Of a DNA stretch of 64,000 nt, positions 58,058 to 64,000 are shown one piece after another. The translations under genes were made by a program, and so were the position numbers. How positions within the stretch are numbered: position 1 is the first letter of the stretch; every line of letters begins with the position of its first letter. Under the pieces are notes generated by a model that was not told the DNA's origin, made no database searches, and worked only from the letters and a program-made list of their open reading frames with translations. The DNA lies in NCBI GenBank assembly GCA_963744105.1, contig CAVUSJ010000008.1:62001-126000 (forward strand), read 5' to 3'. This DNA comes from DASUPK01 sp963744105. GTDB taxonomy: Bacteria > Actinomycetota > Thermoleophilia > Solirubrobacterales > 70-9.

Positions 58058-60496
58058 ATGACCAGAAAGCTTCTCGTAATCATCGCCCTCGGGGCAGCTC
58101 TGGCGATTGTCGCTGCGGGAACGGCGACCTCCATCACCGTCGGGAACGTGCAGGTCAACTCCCCGACCGACGGCGTCCTGCCGGCCTGCTCGAACCTGAC
58201 CGACGACGACGGCGACGGGCTCGTCGACCTCGCCGACCCGGGCTGCAGCGGCCCCCTTGACACCTCGGAGTACAACGCTCCCACCTCCGGTGGCTCCGGT
58301 GGCAGCTCCGGCGGCGGCACCACCACCTCCGGCGGCGGCACGAGCAGCACCACCACGACGACCGGCGGCGGCACGACGACGAGCGGCAGCGGCTCGACCG
58401 GCGGCTCCACTGGCAAGGCCGGCAAGAAGACCGCCGGCGGCAAGACCCCGGGCCTGTTCGGCAAGCAGGCCAAGAAGGGTCAGGGCGCCAAGCAGATCGC
58501 CGAGGCCGAGAAGGGGAAGATCACCCATCCCACCCTCCGCAACCCGGACGGCTCCCCCGCCAAGACCAACCCCGGCCTGACCGTCGCGACGTTCGGGCCC
58601 GCCCCGATCGGCGTCCCCAACTTCGTCATCGACTCCTTCGAGATCCCGCCCTTCCTCCTCCCCATCTACCAGTCCTGCGGCACCGAGTACGGGATCCCGT
58701 GGCAGGTGCTCGCAGGCATCAACAAGATCGAGACCGCTTTCGGGACCAACCTGAACGTCTCCTCGGCCGGCGCCGAGGGCTGGATGCAGTTCATCCCCTC
58801 GACCTGGGCCGCCTACGGCGTGGACGCCAACAACGACGGCAAGAAGGATCCGTACAACCCCGTCGACGCGATCTGCGCCGCGGCTCGGTACCTGCGGGCG
58901 GCCGGCGGCGACAAGAACATCCGCCAGGCGATCTTCGCCTACAACCACGCCGACTGGTACGTCGACGAGGTCCTCCTCTACGCCAACCAATACGGCAAGC
59001 TGCCCGACGCCCTGGTCGGCTCGCTCACCGGCCTCACCGAGGGAGCGCACTTCCCGGTCGCCGCCGACGCGCGGTATGCGGACGACATCAACGACGCCGC
59101 CGCGCTCACCCGCTCGAACACCCAGCGGAAGACCGCCGGCAACGCCGCCGACGTGATCGGCTCGGACGCCAACCGGCGAAGCATCAACATCTACTCGAGC
59201 CTTAACGCTCCGGTCGTCGCGGTCAACGACGGGGTCATCAAGAAGATCGGGGACAACGCCAAGCTCGGCAAGTACGTCGTCCTTCAGGACGCCTACGGCA
59301 ACCAGTACACCTATGCGCACCTCGGCTCGATCGAGAAGACGCACCCGGTGCCGCGCCAGCAGAGCCTCTCCTCCAAGGACTTCAAGCTCCAGACGCCGAA
59401 CGACTCCGCGCCGACGAGCCCCGCGACCGCCGGCGACAACTCCGGCGGAGGCTCGGGGAAGGCTGCCAAGGCCGGCAAGGACCGCAGCGCGCCGGCCAAC
59501 TCCGAGAACAGCCGCCAGCGCCTCTTCGCGTTGCCGCACCGGTCCGGCAACGGCGATCAGTCGAGCGTCACCGGGCAGCTCGACTCGCTTCTGGGCCGCA
59601 GCGTCCCCGGCTACGAGACCTTCAAGTCGGCGCTCTCATCGAGCCCCCAGTTCGACTCCAACACGATGCAGCTGAAGCCGCTCACCAAGGGCTCGAAGGT
59701 CACCGGCGGCACCGTGATCGGCCGCGTAGGCCAGCCCGACGCGCAGCCGCCGCACCTCAACTTCGCGATCAGGCCCGCCGGCCGCGGCGCCCCGACGATC
59801 GATCCGAAGCCGATCCTCGACGGCTGGAAGCTCCTCGAGACCACCGCGATCTACCGGGCGGCGGACAAGAACCCCTTCACCGCCGACAACCCGACCGTCG
59901 GCCAGGTCCTGCTGATGTCCAAGTCGGCGCTCCAGCAGCGGGTCCTGAACGACCCGGCGCTCTCCATCTACTCCTGCGGCCGCAACGACATCCAGACCGG
60001 GCAGATCGACCGCCGCGTGCTCGCGGTCATGGAGTACCTGGTCGCCAAGGGCTACCGCCTGACGATCACCTCCCTGAAGTGCGGCCACAGCTACCTGACC
60101 TCGTCGGGCAACGTCTCGGCCCACTCCTACGGCTCGGCGGTCGACATCGCCGCGGTCAACGGGATCCCGATCACCGGCCACCAGGGCCCGGGCACGATCA
60201 CCGAGGCAGTGATCAAGGACCTGCTGCTCCTGCAGGGCTCGATGCGCCCGGCTCAGATCATCTCGCTGATGGACCTCGGGCCCCCGACCTTCATCCTGCC
60301 CGACCACTACAACCACATCCACGTCGGCTACACCTTCACGACCGGCGGCAGCTCGATCAAGCAGCTCGGCCAGATCCTGAAGCCCGAGCAGTGGCAGCGG
60401 CTGATCCAGCGCCTCGGCCAGATTCAGAACCCGAAGGTCCCGTCGAAGCCCTCGGCGGCCGCGTTGCCCGCCAAGGGCGGCAACTCCGGCGACTAG
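58058..60496 (+). CDS. Exported peptidoglycan hydrolase: lytic transglycosylase + degenerate LytM + M15 peptidase
   Basis: An 812-residue exported protein. A signal or anchor helix (LLVIIALGAALAIVAAGTAT) and an Asp-rich LTDDDGDGLVDLADPGC segment lead to a G/S/T linker. Residues ~210-305 are a transglycosylase domain with catalytic glutamate in NKIETAFG, then EGWMQFIPSTWAAYG. Residues ~375-580 are LytM-like (GSKVTGGTVIGRVGQ, HLNFAIRP), but the metal ligands are replaced. Residues ~650-760 are an M15-type carboxypeptidase (SAHSYGSAVDI, HYNHIHVGY) with ligands intact. It would remodel cell-wall glycan and peptides. Confidence 0.93.
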   Translation: MTRKLLVIIALGAALAIVAAGTATSITVGNVQVNSPTDGVLPACSNLTDDDGDGLVDLADPGCSGPLDTSEYNAPTSGGSGGSSGGGTTTSGGGTSSTTTTTGGGTTTSGSGSTGGSTGKAGKKTAGGKTPGLFGKQAKKGQGAKQIAEAEKGKITHPTLRNPDGSPAKTNPGLTVATFGPAPIGVPNFVIDSFEIPPFLLPIYQSCGTEYGIPWQVLAGINKIETAFGTNLNVSSAGAEGWMQFIPSTWAAYGVDANNDGKKDPYNPVDAICAAARYLRAAGGDKNIRQAIFAYNHADWYVDEVLLYANQYGKLPDALVGSLTGLTEGAHFPVAADARYADDINDAAALTRSNTQRKTAGNAADVIGSDANRRSINIYSSLNAPVVAVNDGVIKKIGDNAKLGKYVVLQDAYGNQYTYAHLGSIEKTHPVPRQQSLSSKDFKLQTPNDSAPTSPATAGDNSGGGSGKAAKAGKDRSAPANSENSRQRLFALPHRSGNGDQSSVTGQLDSLLGRSVPGYETFKSALSSSPQFDSNTMQLKPLTKGSKVTGGTVIGRVGQPDAQPPHLNFAIRPAGRGAPTIDPKPILDGWKLLETTAIYRAADKNPFTADNPTVGQVLLMSKSALQQRVLNDPALSIYSCGRNDIQTGQIDRRVLAVMEYLVAKGYRLTITSLKCGHSYLTSSGNVSAHSYGSAVDIAAVNGIPITGHQGPGTITEAVIKDLLLLQGSMRPAQIISLMDLGPPTFILPDHYNHIHVGYTFTTGGSSIKQLGQILKPEQWQRLIQRLGQIQNPKVPSKPSAAALPAKGGNSGD

Positions 60497-60520
60497 CCCG
60501 GACCCACGCCCCAGCCCGCG

Positions 60521-61246
60521 ATCACCCGAGCCACCTTCGTTCAGCTGGAGCTGGCAGGGAAGATCGGCCTGCCCGAGGGCCGCTACCTGGTCCGGAACGG
60601 GGAGAGTGAGCGCGTCCTGATCGTCGAGGAGCTCGGCGCGCCGCGACCGCGGCGTCGCGGCGGCAGGCGCTCGAAGCCCGTCGATCCCGGCGATCCAACC
60701 GAGATGCCTGTGACGCGGGTGACGGTCACCGGGCGGCGCATCGAGGATCCCGCTGAGGGCTCCGACTGGCTCAAGCGGATGATGGGCAGCGGCGGCGAGG
60801 GCGCCGACGAGGTCAGGGCTGCGACCCGGATCGTCAACCGCGCCCTCGGCGCGCTCCGCGCCGCCGCGCGCGACCCGCTGGTCCAGGACGTCGGCGCCAC
60901 GAAGGCGCTCGTCGTGAGACTCGGGTACGGGACCGGTGACGAGCTCGCGGACGGCCGCTGGACCGAGGCGCGGGAGCTGACGCGGCCGCGCCGCGGCCGG
61001 CTCGACGACGTCGACCCGCAGTCGCGCGTCGCCGCGGTGCTGGCCGGCCGCGACGAGGTGCATCCGGCCGAGACCCTGATCCTGCGAGCTCGGCTCGACC
61101 TCCAGCAGGGCCGGCGAGCCGAGGCCGTCTTCGGACTGCGCGCGGCCCGCACGGCGCTCGAGGAGCAGCCCTCCTCGCGGCAGAAGGAGCTGCTGGAGGA
61201 GCTTGCGGCGGTCGAGGAGAAGCTGGGCGATACTTCGGAGCCGTGA
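60521..61246 (+). CDS. Conserved-looking protein of unknown function, start codon unresolved
   Basis: A frame with normal codon bias runs from just after the hydrolase stop to 61246. The N-terminal part reads like real protein (TRATFVQLELAGKIGLPEGR, then YLVRNGESERVLIVEELGAP). A basic linker and a helical C-terminal region follow (ATRIVNRALGALRAAARDPL, DEVHPAETLILRARLDLQQG). The only standard in-frame start is ATG 60704, which would delete the first ~60 residues; CTG 60545 is another option. The frame is the same as the hydrolase, separated only by a TAG. Its end overlaps the next gene by GTGA. Function unknown. Confidence 0.6.
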   Translation: MTRATFVQLELAGKIGLPEGRYLVRNGESERVLIVEELGAPRPRRRGGRRSKPVDPGDPTEMPVTRVTVTGRRIEDPAEGSDWLKRMMGSGGEGADEVRAATRIVNRALGALRAAARDPLVQDVGATKALVVRLGYGTGDELADGRWTEARELTRPRRGRLDDVDPQSRVAAVLAGRDEVHPAETLILRARLDLQQGRRAEAVFGLRAARTALEEQPSSRQKELLEELAAVEEKLGDTSEP

Positions 61247-62199
61247 GAGCGGCGGCCATCCAGCTCGAGGCGAGGCTCGCGGAAGTCGACGCGAACCTGG
61301 AGGCCGCCGAGCGGCTAGCCGACCGAGCGGGCACGGAGGGCGCGGAGTGCATCGTTCTCCCCGAGTTCTTCACCACCGGCATCGGCTTCGCTCCCGAGCT
61401 GGTGGAAGCGGCCCTGGCGCCGGATGGCGAGGCGACCGAGCTGCTGCGCTCGCTGGCACGCCGCCATGGGGCGCTGGTGGGCGGCTCCTACCTCTGCCGC
61501 GACGACGACGACGAGGTCCGCAACGCCTTCTTCCTGGCGACGCCGGACGGCGAGGTCGCCGGGCGTCACGACAAGGATCTGCCGACGATGTGGGAGAACG
61601 CCTTCTACGTGGGCGGCTCGGACGACGGGGTGATCACGGCCGGCGAGATCACCGTGGGCGCGGCCGTCTGCTGGGAGTTGATGCGGACGCAGACGGTCAG
61701 GCGGCTGCAGGGCCGGATCGACCTCGCGCTGACCGGCTCGGGCTGGTGGAGCATGTCCGAGAACTGGCCGCCCCGATCGGTCTTCGCCCGTCTTGAGGCG
61801 GCCAACCACCGCCGGGCGGTCGAAGCCGCCGCGACCTTCGCGCTCTACGTCGGCGCTCCGGTGGTGCACGCGGCGCACGCGGGCGAGCTCATCTGCGAGA
61901 CCCCTTGGCTGCCGCTCCCCTACCGCGGCCATTTCGAGGGCGGCACGCTGATCACCGACGAGCGCGGCCGGATCCTCGACGCGCTCGACCGCACCGACGG
62001 CGAGGGCTTTGCGATCGCCGATGTCGAGCCCGGCCGTCACGAGCCGCTCCGGCAGCCGCCCGACCGCTTCTGGCTCCACAACCGCGGCGCCGTTGCGGCG
62101 ATGGCGTGGAACTACCAGCGCCTGCACGGCCGACCCTGGTACCGCAAGCACGTGCGGGGCCGACCGGCGCGCCGCTTGCGCGAGCAGGCCGCGGCCTAG
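61243..62199 (+). CDS. Nitrilase/carbon-nitrogen hydrolase family protein
   Basis: A 318-residue amidohydrolase. The catalytic triad is visible: glutamate in CIVLPEFFTTGIG, lysine in GRHDKDLPTMWEN and cysteine in GAAVCWELMRTQ. It cleaves a non-peptide C-N bond; the substrate is unknown. The GTG start overlaps the previous stop as GTGA, so the two are translationally coupled. The stop overlaps the convergent sirtuin gene by four bases. Confidence 0.94.
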   Translation: MRAAAIQLEARLAEVDANLEAAERLADRAGTEGAECIVLPEFFTTGIGFAPELVEAALAPDGEATELLRSLARRHGALVGGSYLCRDDDDEVRNAFFLATPDGEVAGRHDKDLPTMWENAFYVGGSDDGVITAGEITVGAAVCWELMRTQTVRRLQGRIDLALTGSGWWSMSENWPPRSVFARLEAANHRRAVEAAATFALYVGAPVVHAAHAGELICETPWLPLPYRGHFEGGTLITDERGRILDALDRTDGEGFAIADVEPGRHEPLRQPPDRFWLHNRGAVAAMAWNYQRLHGRPWYRKHVRGRPARRLREQAAA

Positions 62200-62996
62200 A
62201 GCGCGGCCAGAACCGCTTCCAGGTCGGCGACCACGTCGCCGTCCATGCGGACCGCCGCGTCGCCATCGAACGGCGTCGGGCCCTTGGTGATCACGGCGAT
62301 GCTGCCGCCTCGCCCCATCGTCACGGTCGGCAGGCCGGCGACGGGATAGACCTCGAGCGAGGACCCGATGCAGAGCATCAGGTCTGCCCGCGCCGCGAGC
62401 GCCTCGGCTTCGGCAATCGCCGCGGCGGGGAGCAGCTCGCCGAAGAGGACGACGTCGGGCTTCACGTGCCCGTTGCCGCAGACCGAGCAGATCGCGACTC
62501 CGCGGTCATCGAAGAGCTCGTCGACCTGGGCGAGCGTGAACTCGGCGCCGCAGTCCTGACAGGTGCCCGACTTGATCGAGCCGTGGACCTCGATGATCCG
62601 CTCCGACCCCGCCTTGTGGTGGAGCATGTCGATGTTCTGGGTGATCACCGCCTCGAGCAGCTCCCTGCGCTCGAGCTCCGCCAGGGCGCGGTGGGCGTCG
62701 TTGGGCTCTACGTCGTCGAGGCTGTGCAACCTCGGCCGGTAGAAGCTCCAGAATCGCTCGGGGTCGCGCCGGAACGCGTCGATGTGCGCGACCTCCATCG
62801 GATTGACGTTCTCCCAGAGGCCCTCGCCCGGCGAGCGGAAGTCGGGGATCCCGGACGGCACCGAGATCCCCGCACCGGTCAGCGCGACCGTGCAGCGCGA
62901 CTCGCGGATCAGCTCCGCCAGCCGCTGCGCCTGTTCAGGCGGCCCCGGACGCGAAGCGGAGGAGCCGCCTTGTTCGTGGGCTACTTGCCCTGCCAC
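62196..62996 (-). CDS. NAD-dependent protein deacylase, Sir2 family
   Basis: A 266-residue sirtuin that removes acyl groups from lysines using NAD. It has VALTGAGISVPSGIPDFRSP, VITQNIDMLHHKAGS, the catalytic histidine in IEVHGSIKSGTC, two zinc CxxC pairs (CQDC, CSVC) and LMLCIGSSLEVYPVAGLP. The start is GTG 62996, which overlaps the end of the upstream fused hydratase gene by 16 bases, so the two are probably coupled. Confidence 0.95.
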   Translation of the reverse strand: MAGQVAHEQGGSSASRPGPPEQAQRLAELIRESRCTVALTGAGISVPSGIPDFRSPGEGLWENVNPMEVAHIDAFRRDPERFWSFYRPRLHSLDDVEPNDAHRALAELERRELLEAVITQNIDMLHHKAGSERIIEVHGSIKSGTCQDCGAEFTLAQVDELFDDRGVAICSVCGNGHVKPDVVLFGELLPAAAIAEAEALAARADLMLCIGSSLEVYPVAGLPTVTMGRGGSIAVITKGPTPFDGDAAVRMDGDVVADLEAVLAAL

Positions 62997-64000
62997 TTCG
63001 CGCTGCGCTTCTGCAGGAAGGCGGAGATGCCCTCCTTGCCGTCCTCGGAGAGGAAGGCGGTCGCGAAGCCCTGCTTCTCGGCCTCGATTCCGTCGTCCAG
63101 GTCGGCCCTGTTGGCGACCTGCTTGATCTGCTCGACCGCGAGCGGCGCCTGTCCGGCGAGCTTCTTCGCCCAGGCCACCGCGGTGTCGAACAGCTCCTGA
63201 TCGGGGACGAGCGCGTCCGCGAGACCCCAGTCGGAGGCCTCCTGCGCGAGCACGGCGTCGCCGGTGAGGTTCATCTCGAGGGCCTTCGACGGACCGACCA
63301 GGCGCGGCAGGCGCTGCGTGCCGCCGAAGCCGGGGATGATCCCCAGGTTGATCTCGGGCTGGCCGAAGACCGCCGAGTCCGCCGCAATCCGGAAGTCGCA
63401 GGCCATCGCCAGCTCGCAGCCTCCGCCGAAGGCGATCGCGTTGACCGCGGCCACCGTCGAGACGCGGTTCTGGCCGAGCTCGCGGAGCAGCGCGTGCCCC
63501 GTATTGATCAGCTCGGCACCTCCGGCTTCATCCATGCTGGTGAACGCCTTGATGTCGGCGCCCGCGGAGAAGACCACCGGCAGGGAGCTGTAGACGACCA
63601 TCGCCTTCACCTCGTCGTCGGCCTTCACCTCCTCCCAGACCTTTCCGAGGTCCTGGATCACCTGAGGCGAGATCGCATTCATCGGCGGGTTGGCGAGCCA
63701 GGCGATCGCAACCTCCCCACGCTTCTCGAGCTTGACCGTGCCCTCGGCGTCGGTCTGCGGGTAGGAGTAGAAGCCCTGGCCGCTCTTCAGGCCGTGGCGG
63801 CCCTGGGCGACGAGCCGCTTCAGCGTGCGCGGCGGCGCGAAGCGCTCGCCGTGGCTCTCCTCGTACTTCTCGAGCTTCTCGAGGATCGTGTCCAGCCCCT
63901 CGAGATCGGCCTTCCAGAAAGGCGGGAAGAGCCCGCGGCGCGGGTCGAGCCCGGCGCCGGCCATCATCCCGAGGTCGATCTCGCGGACCGTGCAGATGCC
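62981..64000 (-). CDS. 3-hydroxyacyl-CoA dehydrogenase / enoyl-CoA hydratase fusion (5' part outside window)
   Basis: The frame continues past the right edge, so the N-terminus is missing. The visible first ~80 residues are the C-terminal domain of a 3-hydroxyacyl-CoA dehydrogenase (GICTVREIDLGMMAGAGL, GLKSGQGFYSYP). An enoyl-CoA hydratase domain follows: the oxyanion loops FSAGADIKAFTS and NAIAFGGGCELAMACD, the catalytic-region FGQPEINLGIIPGFGGTQRL and a C-terminal helix. The order dehydrogenase then hydratase is the reverse of FadB/FadJ. It catalyses two successive steps of fatty-acid beta-oxidation. Confidence 0.93.
   Translation of the reverse strand, partial: GICTVREIDLGMMAGAGLDPRRGLFPPFWKADLEGLDTILEKLEKYEESHGERFAPPRTLKRLVAQGRHGLKSGQGFYSYPQTDAEGTVKLEKRGEVAIAWLANPPMNAISPQVIQDLGKVWEEVKADDEVKAMVVYSSLPVVFSAGADIKAFTSMDEAGGAELINTGHALLRELGQNRVSTVAAVNAIAFGGGCELAMACDFRIAADSAVFGQPEINLGIIPGFGGTQRLPRLVGPSKALEMNLTGDAVLAQEASDWGLADALVPDQELFDTAVAWAKKLAGQAPLAVEQIKQVANRADLDDGIEAEKQGFATAFLSEDGKEGISAFLQKRSAKWQGK

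Noticed and set aside
58280..58420. GGC/ACC-rich simple repeat
   Set aside because: It encodes the G/S/T linker of the wall hydrolase, in frame with both flanking domains.

Overview
The window is very GC-rich and densely coded on both strands. It looks like chromosomal backbone of a high-GC Gram-positive bacterium, most likely an actinobacterium of the Thermoleophilia/Solirubrobacterales type. Support for this (inference, no search was run): CarD, DisA, RadA, ClpC, FtsH and LysS versions typical of Actinobacteria; the gene order tilS-hpt-ftsH...folP...folB-folK...coaX-dus...greA-lysS...clpC...radA-disA-carD-ispD...ispF...cysS-rlmB on one strand; a SigH-type sigma factor; and many GTG/TTG starts. 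No transposase, integrase, phage gene, rRNA or CRISPR array was seen, and no gap without a gene exceeds 300 bases.

Layout. 0-10 kb: a partial SRPBCC protein, a zinc-ribbon rhomboid protease, two ECF sigma modules (a SigK/RskA-type pair, and a second sigma overlapping a small membrane protein), a fused PlsC-GpsA protein, a maleylacetate-reductase-like enzyme, tRNA-Thr(UGU) overlapped by a PD-(D/E)XK endonuclease-like ORF, a SigH-like sigma factor and a multi-span membrane protein. 10-20 kb: a MarR/YceI/flavin-reductase divergon, rlmB-cysS, and a lipid-flavoured group (SCP2-hydrolase fusion, acyltransferase, SRPBCC protein, coiled-coil protein, acyl-CoA synthetase). 20-30 kb: hisJ-ispF, kup, ispD, carD, disA and radA, a diguanylate cyclase and an MFS pump with a divergent HxlR regulator. 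30-41 kb: aldo/keto reductase, pepF, clpC, a secreted CAP protein, lysS-greA and a hydrolase. 41-53 kb: dus, coaX, the folate genes folK, folB and folP (split by exported or accessory genes), a lipoprotein, a 35-codon ORF, ftsH, hpt and tilS. 53-64 kb: two more CAP proteins, a MerR-type adenylate cyclase, small SCP2/phasin-like genes, a nucleoside phosphorylase, a large multidomain peptidoglycan hydrolase, a nitrilase-family amidohydrolase, a sirtuin, and the 3' part of a fused hydroxyacyl-CoA dehydrogenase/enoyl-CoA hydratase.

How genes work together. The minus-strand backbone carries housekeeping work: tRNA modification and charging (tilS, dus, cysS, lysS), folate and CoA synthesis, isoprenoid precursors (ispD, ispF), DNA-damage and c-di-AMP functions (radA, disA), and proteolysis (ftsH, clpC). 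Plus-strand genes inserted between them are mostly exported, membrane or accessory functions and often converge on or overlap the backbone genes.

Caution on sequence quality. Three genes (MFS pump, GST-like protein, glycoside hydrolase) each need one extra base to restore the family reading frame. The common direction suggests single-base deletions in the assembly as much as true pseudogenes. Several starts (folK, the epoxide-hydrolase-like gene, ispD, the ORF at 60.5 kb) are non-standard or unresolved.
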